64,000 bases of DNA from Gammaproteobacteria bacterium (GCA_020849475.1 JADLGE010000069.1:1-64000), one strand, 5' to 3'. Numbered from the stretch's first letter, positions 8,875-18,111 are shown. The notes: generated by a model not told the origin, from the letters alone. Made by a program: numbers and translations.

Positions 8875-11800
8875 ATGGCTGACTTCAAGACCACCCTTGA
8901 GCGCCTCGCGCGCGGCGAAATCGATTTTGATGCGGTCGCGAAAAACATCGACAAGCTGCTGGCCAAGCGCCCGCAGGCGGTGGTCGCGATCATGGACCAG
9001 CTCAAGCAGGCGGTGGTCGACGGCATCATCGACGCCGACACCTACGCGGCGTTGAAGAGTCGCGTGACGGCCGGCATCGAGGCCGCGCCGCTCAATGCCC
9101 ACGACGATGCCACGCGAGTCGCCCACGATGACGACGCGACGCGCCTCGGCAGCGACGAGAGCACCCGCTTCGGCGGCCACGAAGTCACCGAAATGGTGGC
9201 GCGTACGCGCGAGACTTTCGGCGACGCCACCGAAATCCTCGACATCACCAGCGGCGAAATCACCGGCCAGAGCCAGCCCTCCACCACCGGCATCGATTTC
9301 GATCCGACCGGCAACACCGGCTCCGAAACCTCGGCCTCGTGGCCGACCGGCGACAGCCAGACCGGCGGCACCGGTGGCGACTGGTCGGCCCCGAGCGCGG
9401 CGCGCGGGCCGACCAGGATAGAACCGGGCGCGGTGCTGCGCGGCCGCTTCAAACTCGATTCAGTGCTGGGCGTGGGCGGCATGGGCTCGGTGTTCCTGGG
9501 CAGCGATCTCATCAAGGTGCGCGCCAAGGACAAGCAGCCGCGCGTCGCCTTGAAAGTGCTGAATGAAGACTTCAAGCAGCACCCCGATTCCTTCATCGCC
9601 CTGCAGCGCGAAGCGAGCCGCCAGCAGAAACTCGCGCATCCCAACATCGCCACGGTCTACGACTTCGACCAGACCGAGGACGGCCTCGCGTTCCTGGTCA
9701 TGGAATTGCTGGAAGGCCAGCCGCTCAACGAATTCATCAAGAAAGTGGTGCGCCCCAAGGGCGGCCTGCCGTTCAGCGAAGCCCTGCCGATGGTGCAGGG
9801 CCTGGGCGCGGCGCTGGTGTATGCCCATGAGCGCAACATCGTCCATTCCGATTTCAAACCGGGCAACTGCTTCCTGACCAAGGAAGGCCAGATGAAAGTG
9901 CTCGACTTCGGCATCGCGCGCGCGGTCAAGAACCCCGGCGCGGCGGAAGGCGAAACGACGATTTTCGATCCAGGCAAACTCGGCGCGCTGACGCCGGCCT
10001 ATGCCAGCACCGAGATGCTGGAAGGTGAAGAGCCCGATCCGCGTGACGATATCTACGCGCTGGCCTGCGTGGCCTATGAGCTTTTGACCGGCAAGCATCC
10101 GTTCAACAAGATTCCGGCCAACAAGGCCCGCGACAGCGGCCTCGCGCCAGAGCCGATCAAGGGCCTGACGCGCAAACAGTGGCGCGGCCTCGAACACGGC
10201 CTCGCCTTCACGCGCGACAAGCGCAGCCAGACCACCGCGCAGTTCCTGATCGAATTCGAAGGCGCGACTTCGCCGTGGAAGAACCCGCTCATCATGGTGC
10301 CGGCGGCGGCGGTGCTGCTGGCGGCGGTCGGCGTCGTGCCGATGATGAACATGCTCGACAAGCGCGACACCGACGCGCGCATCGAGCTGGCCAAGAGCGG
10401 CAATGCCGCCAACATCGAACAGGTGCTGGCCGGCGTCGACGCGCAGGACTTCGATTCCGGCAAGCGCGATCGCATTCTCACCGAAGCCAAGGAAGCGATC
10501 CTCGCCTACTTCGAAAACGGCGTGCGTTCGCACATCGACGTGGCGGCCGGCAAATACGATTTCATCGGCGCGCGCAAGATTCTCGACAAGGCGCAGAGCT
10601 ACAGCGTCTATCACGACTCCTCCAGCTTGAAGCAGTTGCAGGACCAGATAGATGAAGCTGAAAACCGCGTGCTCGCCGAGCAGTTCGACAAGTTCAACAC
10701 TGCGCTCGAAAACGGCGAACTGCTGCCGAATGACAACGGCGACGACATTTACGACGCGATGGCGGTGGTTGCGAAAATCGATCCCAGGCATCCGATGTTG
10801 AAAGACCGGCGTCTGCCCGGCGCCTTCGCCAACGCCATCAACAAGGCGCTGGCCGACAACCAGTTCGACTATGGCGAGTCCTTGAGCGATCAGAGTCGCA
10901 AGTTGCTGGGTCTCGACAACAAGTATCTGAACGATCTGGCCGACAAAATTGGCGGCGCGCGCGAACGCGCCGAAACCACCGCGCGTCTCTTGAGTGCGGT
11001 CGATGCGGTGCAGAAGGCACTGGACAGCAAGCGCGGCCTGCCGGCCTATCTTGCCGTGCAGGGCGAAGTGGTGGATCTCGCGCGTCTCGATCCGGGCAAC
11101 GAATTGCTGGACAAGCTGCGCAAGGACATCGAACCGCGCGCGACGCGCGATCTCGCGCAGCTGGAAAGTTCGCGCAACTGGAACGCCAGCGACCTCATGC
11201 TCGGCGACTACAGCGGCATGCTGCGGGTGCTCGGCATGCGCGAGCTCAATGACCGCATCGGTACGCTCGCCAGTGAATTCAACGCCCAGTTGACCACCTT
11301 GCGCGATGGCATCACCCAGGCGGTTGCCGCCCACAAGCTCAGTCCCGATGGCGACGATCAGCTCAAGCAGTTGCATGACATCGCCGCGCGTCATGCGACC
11401 ACCGCCCAGGCCCGCGATCAGCTGGCACTGGCGCGTTTGAACGAGGCGCGCAGCCTGCGCGACAAGGGCCAGCTCGACGCCGCCGCCAGCGCCCTCGGCG
11501 CCGCGCGTGCCTATCAGCCCGGAGCGCGGGTCGCGCCTTTGCTCGACGCCGAAGCAACGCTGGCCGATGACTTGCGCAATGTCGATGACGCCGCGCGCGC
11601 CGATGCACTGGCCAAGCGCCACGGACGCTTCGACGCCGCACTGCCGGCTTTCAGCAAGTTGCTGACAGGCCTCGGCAAGGATGCACAGGGCTTCGAGCAA
11701 GCCTATGCCGCGCTCGATGCGCTGCGCGCCGATGGCCCCGACGATGCACGCAGCGTCGAAGCTGCGAACCAGCTCGCGACCGTCGTCGACAAGACCGCCG

Positions 11801-13881
11801 AGCAATGGGCCGGCGCCGGTCGCTGGGATGAGGCGGTGGCCTTGACCCAGAACGCGCTGGTCGACCTGCCGCAGGCAGCAACGCTGCTGACCAAGCTCGA
11901 CAGCCTCGAAAGCAAGCGCAAGCAGGCCATGGCCGAGGTCGAGAAGCAGCAGGTGGCCGACGCCAAGGCCGCCATCGAAAAACTGCTGGGTGAAAGCGAA
12001 GCCGATCGCGCGTGGCGTGCGAGCGTGCGCAAGCACATGGGCGACATCGCCGCTTTCGGCGATCCGAATGATCCCTGGATCAAGGATGTCGGCACCAAGA
12101 TTGCCGCCAAGCTCGTCGAGCGCGCCGGCCAGATGCGCCTGCAGGAACGTCTCGCGGAAGGCAGCAACCTGGTCGCCGATGCCGCGCGCTACGCGCCCGA
12201 CGCGCCGGGTCTTGCCGAAGAACGGGATGCCTTGAAAGAAGCGACCAGCGCCTTCGAACAGGAGCAGCAAGAGCAGGCGCGCCTCGCGCGCATCGATGGC
12301 TTGAAACAGACTTTCGAGTCGCAGGCCAAGGCCAATGACGTTGCCAATGCCGCCAAGACCCTCGACGCGCTGCGCAAGGAAACCGAGAAGACGCCCGACC
12401 CCTACGTGAACGAAGATGCGCCGCGCCTGCTGGCCAGCGCTTACTTGAAGCTCGCCACGCAGCAGGTGCCGAAGAATGATTACGCTGCGGCCTTGCGTTT
12501 CGCCAAGGCTTGCGCCGACCTGCAACCGCAGCGCCAGGACTGCAAGCTCGCGGTGCGCGATTACACCGTCGAGGGCAACAAGCAGGAACTGGCCAGGATG
12601 CTCAAACGGCCCGACTTCGACATCGGCGAAGCGCTCGCCAAGGTGTCGGAAGTGCAGATTCTCGATCCGGGTGAATTCAGCAAGGCCGAAAGCGGCTGGG
12701 CACAGAACATCGCGACCCGCATCGAGGCGCTCAAGAAGAGCGCAGGCTTGGGCGCCAACGATGTCATCAAGCAGGCCAAGGACCTGTTCCCCGGCAACCA
12801 ACCGATAGCGTCGATCGAACCGGTCAAACTCGCTGCGCCGACCTCGAAGTACGCGCCGGACATCAAGAAGGCGCTCGACAAGGCCATGCTGTCGGTGGCC
12901 AAAGATCTGCTGCTCAAAGCGACCCGGGAAGAAGCCGAGAATCCCGAGATCGTGGTCTTGAAGGGCGCATTCAATGCGCGCGTCAAACAGGTCAAGGAAA
13001 TCGTCGGCAAGTTCGATGCGCGCTTCAACGAGGGCAAGGCCGGCGTCGCGCAGTGGCAGGCCGATCGCGACGATGCGAGCAAGGACAAGGCCTCGAGCGT
13101 GCTGGTCGCGGCGCGCGGCGAACTCGACAACGCGTTCGCGGTGTGGGCGGACAATGCCGCGCTCAAGCAACGCAAGCTCAAGCTCGATCAGGAACTGGCG
13201 AAACTCGCCGGCGGCGTCGCACCGCTGGAACCGCCGCCGCCACCGACCAACCCCTGCGAGTCGAAACTGGCCGGCCATGGCAAGCGCAAGGCCGGCACCT
13301 GTTTCTATTTCGTGGCGGCGCGCGAACCCGGTCCCTACATGGTGGTGGTGCCGGCCGGTGACGGCATCGCCAAACCGTTCGCGGTCGGCAAATTCGAAGT
13401 GAGCGTCGCGGACTTCAATCGCTACTGCAAGATGAGCGGCAAATGCCAGCCGCTGCCGGGTCAGGATGCGGTCCTGCCGGTCACCGGTATCAGCCTCGCG
13501 CAGGCGCAGGAATACGTGAAGTGGTTGTCGGAACGCACCGGACAGAAATTCCGACTGCCGACCAACCAGGAATGGACCTATGCCGCCAATGCCGGCGGCG
13601 ATCAGCCGAAGAAGGATTACAACTGTCGCGTCGAACAGGCCGGCCAGTTGTTGAAAGGCCAGGGCACGATGGGCGTCAACACCGGCAAGGCCAACGGCTG
13701 GGGTCTGTACAACTACGTCGGCAACGCCCAGGAATGGGTGGTCGATGGCGGCACCGTCGAAGCGCGCGGCGGCGCCTTCGAAGACATGTTCAGCAAGTGC
13801 GACATCGCGCTCGAGAAACCCCATGACGGCAATGCCGACAAGGCGACGGGTTTCCGCGTGGTGCTGGACTTGGGCTCCTGA
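8875..13881 (+). CDS. Very large membrane Ser/Thr protein kinase with C-terminal FGE-like domain
   Basis: 1668 residues. Residues 1-65 are a small helical module ending DADTYAALKSRVTAG. The kinase domain spans roughly 185-460: GVGGMGSVFLG loop, VALKVL lysine, VHSDFKPGNCF catalytic loop, DFGIARA. The catalytic loop reads HSD, not HRD, so it is a non-RD kinase but keeps the catalytic Asp. One membrane segment follows (LIMVPAAAVLLAAVGVV, near 475). About 950 residues of charged, helix-rich sequence, probably periplasmic and repeat-like, lead to a Pro-rich linker and a formylglycine-generating-enzyme fold (about 1485-1668: VGKFEVSVADF, FRLPTNQEWTYA, NAQEWV, GFRVVLDL). The catalytic cysteine pair of true FGE enzymes is not visible, so this is probably a binding domain. 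GGAGA lies upstream of the ATG. Confidence 0.88.
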   Translation: MADFKTTLERLARGEIDFDAVAKNIDKLLAKRPQAVVAIMDQLKQAVVDGIIDADTYAALKSRVTAGIEAAPLNAHDDATRVAHDDDATRLGSDESTRFGGHEVTEMVARTRETFGDATEILDITSGEITGQSQPSTTGIDFDPTGNTGSETSASWPTGDSQTGGTGGDWSAPSAARGPTRIEPGAVLRGRFKLDSVLGVGGMGSVFLGSDLIKVRAKDKQPRVALKVLNEDFKQHPDSFIALQREASRQQKLAHPNIATVYDFDQTEDGLAFLVMELLEGQPLNEFIKKVVRPKGGLPFSEALPMVQGLGAALVYAHERNIVHSDFKPGNCFLTKEGQMKVLDFGIARAVKNPGAAEGETTIFDPGKLGALTPAYASTEMLEGEEPDPRDDIYALACVAYELLTGKHPFNKIPANKARDSGLAPEPIKGLTRKQWRGLEHGLAFTRDKRSQTTAQFLIEFEGATSPWKNPLIMVPAAAVLLAAVGVVPMMNMLDKRDTDARIELAKSGNAANIEQVLAGVDAQDFDSGKRDRILTEAKEAILAYFENGVRSHIDVAAGKYDFIGARKILDKAQSYSVYHDSSSLKQLQDQIDEAENRVLAEQFDKFNTALENGELLPNDNGDDIYDAMAVVAKIDPRHPMLKDRRLPGAFANAINKALADNQFDYGESLSDQSRKLLGLDNKYLNDLADKIGGARERAETTARLLSAVDAVQKALDSKRGLPAYLAVQGEVVDLARLDPGNELLDKLRKDIEPRATRDLAQLESSRNWNASDLMLGDYSGMLRVLGMRELNDRIGTLASEFNAQLTTLRDGITQAVAAHKLSPDGDDQLKQLHDIAARHATTAQARDQLALARLNEARSLRDKGQLDAAASALGAARAYQPGARVAPLLDAEATLADDLRNVDDAARADALAKRHGRFDAALPAFSKLLTGLGKDAQGFEQAYAALDALRADGPDDARSVEAANQLATVVDKTAEQWAGAGRWDEAVALTQNALVDLPQAATLLTKLDSLESKRKQAMAEVEKQQVADAKAAIEKLLGESEADRAWRASVRKHMGDIAAFGDPNDPWIKDVGTKIAAKLVERAGQMRLQERLAEGSNLVADAARYAPDAPGLAEERDALKEATSAFEQEQQEQARLARIDGLKQTFESQAKANDVANAAKTLDALRKETEKTPDPYVNEDAPRLLASAYLKLATQQVPKNDYAAALRFAKACADLQPQRQDCKLAVRDYTVEGNKQELARMLKRPDFDIGEALAKVSEVQILDPGEFSKAESGWAQNIATRIEALKKSAGLGANDVIKQAKDLFPGNQPIASIEPVKLAAPTSKYAPDIKKALDKAMLSVAKDLLLKATREEAENPEIVVLKGAFNARVKQVKEIVGKFDARFNEGKAGVAQWQADRDDASKDKASSVLVAARGELDNAFAVWADNAALKQRKLKLDQELAKLAGGVAPLEPPPPPTNPCESKLAGHGKRKAGTCFYFVAAREPGPYMVVVPAGDGIAKPFAVGKFEVSVADFNRYCKMSGKCQPLPGQDAVLPVTGISLAQAQEYVKWLSERTGQKFRLPTNQEWTYAANAGGDQPKKDYNCRVEQAGQLLKGQGTMGVNTGKANGWGLYNYVGNAQEWVVDGGTVEARGGAFEDMFSKCDIALEKPHDGNADKATGFRVVLDLGS

Positions 13882-13896
13882 CGGCGCGCCGCCCGC

Positions 13897-15591
13897 ATGC
13901 ACGGCACGACTCTGCGCGATTTATCGCGCGCCTACGCAGCGGGCGCGCTCGATCGCGAAACCTACCGACGCCGGCGCCATGAGTTGCTGAGCCGTATCGA
14001 AGCCGGACAAATCGCGGTCGAAGCGTTTCAGGCGCCAGAGCCCGATCAGCGCACGGTGTTTCCCTACGACGATGACGAGGGCGACACCACGCAGGAGATC
14101 CTGGCGCCGCTGCCGTCGACGCGCGCGCCGCCTGTGCCGCGCAAAAATCGCACGCCCTTGTTCGTCGCGCTGGTCCTGCTCGCGGCCGGCGGCGCGGCGG
14201 CCTGGTACTGGTCGCAGCACGCCGAACCCGCGGCGCCGGCACCCGCAGCCGCCAGCGCCGCGTCTACGACGGTCGATCCGCTGAGCGAATTCCTCGCTGC
14301 CAACCAATGGGACGGCCCACAGTTGCTGGCGCTCGGCGCCCGCTGGGATCGGCTGGATGATGCGACACATGCGTCCTTGCGCGATTCAGCCAGCCTGCGG
14401 CGTCTGACCGACAAGGCGCTCGAACAGATCCAGGCCGAAAACGCCCTCATCACCCTGGGCGACGCCGAGGAAGCGCTCGCCACGCAGCAGCAGTTGCTGG
14501 ACCTCATGGAACATCTCGGCGCCGAGGACACGCGCCTGCGTCGCGCGCGCCAGGCGTGGCGCCAGGCCAGCGCCGACTTCGCGCATCAACGCGTCGCCGC
14601 GGCCGCAGCCGCGCAGCAAGCCACCGCCGCAGCCCCATCGTCCACGCCAGCGCCGCCGGCCGACGCGCCAGCGCCAGTCGAAGCCGCGGCGCCGGCCAGC
14701 GCCGCCCCGCCACCATCGCCCGTCACGCCCAGCGCTGTGGACGCGCCACCCGCGCCGGCACAGAAGCCCGCGACGCCGGCGGCCAGCACAGCGCCCGACA
14801 GCGTGCCCGTCGCCGCCAGCCAACCCGCGGCCACCAAGAGCGCGCGCGGCGCCTGCACGGCAAGCCTCGCCAAGACCCGCAAACCCTATTGCCAGGACAC
14901 ACTGGCCAACTTCGGCAAAGGTCCAGCGCTGGTGGTGTTGCCCGCCGGCCAGTTTGAAATGGGCGGTGAGGCCGCCGCCGAACAGCCGCGTCACGGCGTG
15001 ACCTTGAGCCGTTCTTTCGCCATCGGTCTTTTCGAGGTGAGCGCCGCGGAGTTCGCCAAGTTCTGCAAAGCCACCCACACCACCTGCCCGGCGCAGCCGT
15101 GGAGTGATGCGAGCCTGCCGGTAGTGAACGTGTCGTGGGCCGCCGCCCATGCCTACGTGCAATGGCTGAGCGAAACCACCGGCGCCGACTATCGCCTGCC
15201 GAGCGAAGCGCAATGGGAATACGCGGCGCGCGCCGGCAGCACCACGCCCTATCCTTTCGGCAATGAGCTGCTGCCGACCCACGCCCGCTACAGTTTCAAG
15301 GCGAGTGTCAGCACGCCACTGCCGGCTGGTGACCGCAGCGTCAATCGTAACGAGTTCAAGCTTTATCACATGCTCGGCAACGTGCGCGAATGGGTGGCCG
15401 ACGGCTGGCGCGCGAACTACGACAATGCCGGCGCCGACGGCAGCGCACAGAACGGCGACGACGGACGCCACGTAGTGCGCGGTGGCTCGTACGCCGACCG
15501 CGCCGCCGCGCTGCGCAGCGCGGCACGTGTGCCGCTGGACGGCAATGGCGATCAGTACACAGGCTTTCGCGTGGTGCGGATGGTCGAGTAG
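13897..15591 (+). CDS. Membrane-anchored FGE-sulfatase-like domain protein
   Basis: 564 residues. The N-terminal 45 residues hold a short helical module (GALDRETYRRRRHELLSRI) that resembles the one opening the upstream kinase. A single membrane segment (LFVALVLLAAGGAAAWYW, about 85-105) is followed by an Ala/Pro-rich linker to about 310. The formylglycine-enzyme-like domain then runs to the end: FEMGG, FAIGLFEVSAAEFAKFC, VVNVSWAAAHAYVQWLS, YRLPSEAQWEYAARAG, MLGNVREWVADGW, VVRGGSYADR, GFRVVRM. After RGGSY the cysteines needed for formylglycine formation are absent. It begins 15 nt after the kinase stop codon. The shared module and fold suggest that the two proteins act together at the membrane. 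Function is otherwise unknown. Confidence 0.8.
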   Translation: MHGTTLRDLSRAYAAGALDRETYRRRRHELLSRIEAGQIAVEAFQAPEPDQRTVFPYDDDEGDTTQEILAPLPSTRAPPVPRKNRTPLFVALVLLAAGGAAAWYWSQHAEPAAPAPAAASAASTTVDPLSEFLAANQWDGPQLLALGARWDRLDDATHASLRDSASLRRLTDKALEQIQAENALITLGDAEEALATQQQLLDLMEHLGAEDTRLRRARQAWRQASADFAHQRVAAAAAAQQATAAAPSSTPAPPADAPAPVEAAAPASAAPPPSPVTPSAVDAPPAPAQKPATPAASTAPDSVPVAASQPAATKSARGACTASLAKTRKPYCQDTLANFGKGPALVVLPAGQFEMGGEAAAEQPRHGVTLSRSFAIGLFEVSAAEFAKFCKATHTTCPAQPWSDASLPVVNVSWAAAHAYVQWLSETTGADYRLPSEAQWEYAARAGSTTPYPFGNELLPTHARYSFKASVSTPLPAGDRSVNRNEFKLYHMLGNVREWVADGWRANYDNAGADGSAQNGDDGRHVVRGGSYADRAAALRSAARVPLDGNGDQYTGFRVVRMVE

Positions 15592-15687
15592 TTTGCGCGT
15601 GTCGTGGCGACACGCAGCATCGAGTCCACCGCTCGGCCATGTCGCCGTGGCTCGAAGCAGGATTGAATGTCAGACTGAAGTCTGACC

Positions 15688-15842
15688 CACAGGAAGAACA
15701 CGCTGTTTGTGGGGCGGAATTCAGGAAGCTCCAATTAAGCGACGAAGCTGCTCGGGCACGCCGTCGCGTGCCCTCTCGCTACGCTTAGTCAGAGCTTCCT
15801 GACGTCTGCACCACAGAAGGGACACGCTGCTAGTGGGGCAGA
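15688..15842. repeat. Pair of 31-nt imperfect direct repeats flanking a hairpin element
   Basis: The gap between the FGE-like gene and ubiG (15592-15895) holds no gene. Two 31-nt copies, 15688-15718 and 15812-15842, match at 25 of 31 positions (both begin CACAG and share ACACGCTG and GTGGGGC). They flank the long hairpin at 15722-15801. Just before the first copy lies a near-perfect palindrome at 15669-15686 (GTCAGACT-GA-AGTCTGAC), and a partial copy (GTCAGTCTGAC) follows the second. A related sequence occurs at 26449-26485. Confidence 0.75.
15722..15801. repeat. REP-like long hairpin, copy 1
   Basis: Outer arms CAGGAAGCTC (15722-15731) and GAGCTTCCTG (15792-15801) are perfect inverted repeats. 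An inner stem GGGCACG/CGTGCCC lies at 15754-15760 and 15767-15773. Read on the minus strand, the element contains AGCTCTGA, CGTAGCGAG and GCCCGAGC in the same order as the hairpin at 32475-32545, so the two appear to be copies of one dispersed element. Confidence 0.7.
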
Positions 15843-15895
15843 CGTCAGTCTGACATTCGGGCCTGTGCGCATGAATTCGCACCTAACAATGCACT

Positions 15896-16600
15896 ATGAC
15901 GACCAATCTCAATCCCGACGAACGCGACAAGTTCTCCGCCCTCGCCGCCCACTGGTGGGACGCGCACGGTCCGTGTCGCACCCTGCATGACATCAATCCC
16001 TGTCGTTACGATTACGTCGCCGCGCAGGTGAGCTTGCAGGGCGCGAGGGTCGCCGACATCGGCTGTGGCGGCGGCATTTTCAGCGAGGCCCTGGCGCGCG
16101 GTGGCGCCCATGTGACGGCCATCGATGCGTCGTCGGAGCTCATCGAGGTGGCGCGCCACCACGCGCTCACGCAAGGCCTGCCGGTGCATTACGAAGCGCT
16201 CACCGCCGAACAGCTCGCCCACGACAAGGGCGCGCATTTCGATGTCGTCACCTGCCTCGAACTCATAGAACACGTGCCCGATGCGCAGTCACTGATCGCG
16301 GCCTGCGCACAGTTGTTGAAGCCTGGCGGTGTGCTGGTGATGTCGACCTTGAACCGCAACGCGACGTCTTATGCCTTGGGCGTGGTGATGGCCGAATACG
16401 TGCTGCGCCTGGTGCCGCGCGGCACCCATGACTACATGCAGTTCATCCGCCCTTCGGAGTTGGCCGCCATGGCGCGCGCCGCCGGCCTCGACACACGCGA
16501 CATTCGCGGTATGGATTACACCCCGTGGACGCATCACGCGCGGCTGACTGCGCATCCGACGATCAACTATCTCGCCACCTTTGCGCGGCCCGCGGCTTGA
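15896..16600 (+). CDS. ubiG: Ubiquinone biosynthesis O-methyltransferase UbiG
   Basis: Class I SAM-dependent methyltransferase that performs both O-methylations in ubiquinone synthesis. The 234-residue length is normal. N-terminal FSALAAHWWDAHGPCRTLHDINPCR is family-typical; VADIGCGGGIFSEALA is the SAM-binding motif I, AIDASSELIEVA follows, then CLELIEHVPD and PGGVLVMSTLNRN. RGTHDYMQFIRPSEL and the GMDYTP region towards the end match UbiG rather than a generic methyltransferase. Gph follows after 2 nt, a pairing common in Gammaproteobacteria. The 304-nt gap upstream is filled with repeats, and no promoter was identified there. Confidence 0.95.
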   Translation: MTTNLNPDERDKFSALAAHWWDAHGPCRTLHDINPCRYDYVAAQVSLQGARVADIGCGGGIFSEALARGGAHVTAIDASSELIEVARHHALTQGLPVHYEALTAEQLAHDKGAHFDVVTCLELIEHVPDAQSLIAACAQLLKPGGVLVMSTLNRNATSYALGVVMAEYVLRLVPRGTHDYMQFIRPSELAAMARAAGLDTRDIRGMDYTPWTHHARLTAHPTINYLATFARPAA

Positions 16601-16602
16601 GC

Positions 16603-17265
16603 GTGACTACGCGAAGCGCGCCCCGCGCGGTGCTGTTCGATCTCGACGGCACGCTGCTCGACACCGCACCGGATTTCGTCATCGCCTTGAATGCCCAGCG
16701 CGAAGAGGAAGGGCTGCCAGTCTTGCCAGCCGCGGCGATTCGCGCCCATGTCTCCCACGGCAGCCCGGCCATGGTCAGGCTCGGCTTTGGTGGTGATGCC
16801 GCCGAGGCGGAATTCGAACGTCGACGGGTACGTTTTCTCGAGCTGTACGCGGCTGTGCTCGGACAGGGCACGGTGCTGTTCGAGGGCATGGCCGAGGTGC
16901 TGGCCACGCTCGAAGCGCGCGGCATGGCATGGGGCGTCGTCACCAACAAACCAGGCTGGTTGACCACGCCGCTGCTGGCCACACTGGGGCTCGACCGACG
17001 CGCTGCCTGCGTGATCTCCGGCGATACCACGGCGCGCGCCAAACCCTTTCCCGATCCCCTTTTGGCTGGCGCGCGCGAACTGCGGCTTGCCGCGCACGAG
17101 TGTCTGTACGTCGGCGATGCCGAGCGTGACATCGAAGCGGCACGCGCCGCCGGCATGAGCGCGCTGGTCGCGCTGTACGGCTATCTCGGCGCCGATGATC
17201 GGCCCGAGCTATGGGGCAGCGACGGCAGCATTGCCTGCGCACGGGATCTGCTGGCGTGGATTTGA
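16603..17265 (+). CDS. gph: Phosphoglycolate phosphatase-type HAD hydrolase
   Basis: HAD-superfamily phosphatase, probably removing 2-phosphoglycolate or another small phosphoester. The GTG at 16603 is chosen because it directly follows the ubiG stop; the frame is open to an ATG at 16525 inside ubiG, but the extra residues match nothing in the family. HAD motifs: I VLFDLDGTLLDTAPD, II VVTNKP, III KPFPDPL with the Lys, IV YVGDAERDIEAARAAG. The N-terminal cap helices (HVSHGSPAMVRLGF) are typical of Gph. The 220-residue length fits the family. It forms a translationally coupled pair with ubiG, and the next gene overlaps its end. Confidence 0.88.
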   Translation: MTTRSAPRAVLFDLDGTLLDTAPDFVIALNAQREEEGLPVLPAAAIRAHVSHGSPAMVRLGFGGDAAEAEFERRRVRFLELYAAVLGQGTVLFEGMAEVLATLEARGMAWGVVTNKPGWLTTPLLATLGLDRRAACVISGDTTARAKPFPDPLLAGARELRLAAHECLYVGDAERDIEAARAAGMSALVALYGYLGADDRPELWGSDGSIACARDLLAWI

Positions 17266-18101
17266 GCCGCGACGAACATGCACCGCGCGACGAACGCGCG
17301 GTCGCGCCGCCCGACGATTTCTACTACGCGAGTCTTTACATGGCACCGCCGCGGCGCCGCGCGCTGCGGGTGTTCGAAGCGCTGCGGCGCGCCATCACCG
17401 ACATTCCCGGCAGTTGCTCCGATCGCGGCGTGGCGCATCTCAAACTCACCTGGTGGCAGACCGAGTTGCAGCAACTGGCCGCCGGCCATGCGCGTCATCC
17501 GCTGGCGCACGCGCTGCTGCCGCTGCTCGACACCAAGCCGACATTACTCGCCGTGCTGGAGGCCCTGCTCGACGCCACCATCCGCGGACTCAACGTTGCC
17601 ACACTGGGCGATCAGGCCGCCCTCGTGCAGTGGCTCGTGCAGCAACAGGGCGGGGTCTTCGACTACTACATCGACGCCAGTGCGCCGCTCAACGCCGAGC
17701 AGCGCCAGGCGCTCATCGACATCGGTGCGCTGCTCGAACTCACCTATGCGCTGCGCGGCCTGCGCCAGCAGCGCCGCGCGCTGCCCTTGCTGCTGCCTGA
17801 AAGTGCATTACGCGCCGCTGGCCTCAGCGCCGACAGCGTGCGCACGGCGAGCGACTCGCGACCGCTGGCGGCGGTATTGATGCCTCACGCCGCGCAGCTG
17901 CGAAGCGAGCTCTCGGCGCGATGCGCGGCGCTGCCGCGCGCGGTGCGACGCCAACAACGCCTGCTGGTGACGCTCGCGGCCTGTGCCGGTGAAGCGCTCG
18001 CGCTCACCGAGGCCGATGCCTGCCGCGTGCTCGAGCGGCGCATCGAAATGCTGCCGGTGCGCAAGCTGTGGCTGGCATGGCGGATTGCCCGCTGGGGCTG
18101 A
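17256..18101 (+). CDS. Squalene/phytoene synthase-fold protein, probably non-catalytic
   Basis: Residues such as DDFYYASLYMAP, RVFEALRRAITDIPG, LKLTWWQTELQQL and HPLAHALLP match the squalene/phytoene synthase family. The two Asp-rich DxxxD metal motifs of true prenyl synthases are not evident; the second region reads GGVFDYYIDASA. It therefore resembles the NDUFAF6-like branch, often found in bacteria that carry complex I or II, more than carotenoid or hopanoid enzymes. The GTG at 17256, overlapping the gph stop, is the likely start; TTG at 17262 is an alternative. About 281 residues. It is the last gene of the ubiG-gph set. The role is unknown. Confidence 0.65.
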   Translation: MDLSRDEHAPRDERAVAPPDDFYYASLYMAPPRRRALRVFEALRRAITDIPGSCSDRGVAHLKLTWWQTELQQLAAGHARHPLAHALLPLLDTKPTLLAVLEALLDATIRGLNVATLGDQAALVQWLVQQQGGVFDYYIDASAPLNAEQRQALIDIGALLELTYALRGLRQQRRALPLLLPESALRAAGLSADSVRTASDSRPLAAVLMPHAAQLRSELSARCAALPRAVRRQQRLLVTLAACAGEALALTEADACRVLERRIEMLPVRKLWLAWRIARWG

Positions 18102-18111
18102 GCAGCGCGCC

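Noticed and set aside
9460..13902. Open minus-strand frame of 1480 codons opposite the large kinase
   Set aside because: It is antisense to a clearly recognised kinase with motifs in order; the product shows no known domain, and such long shadows are normal at this GC content.
7058..15591. Type VI secretion cluster
   Set aside because: Only the regulatory kinase, phosphatase and FHA functions are present; no Tss, Hcp, VgrG or ClpV gene is in the window.
15669..15842. CRISPR array
   Set aside because: Only two degenerate direct repeats with a single hairpin-filled spacer, and no cas gene nearby.
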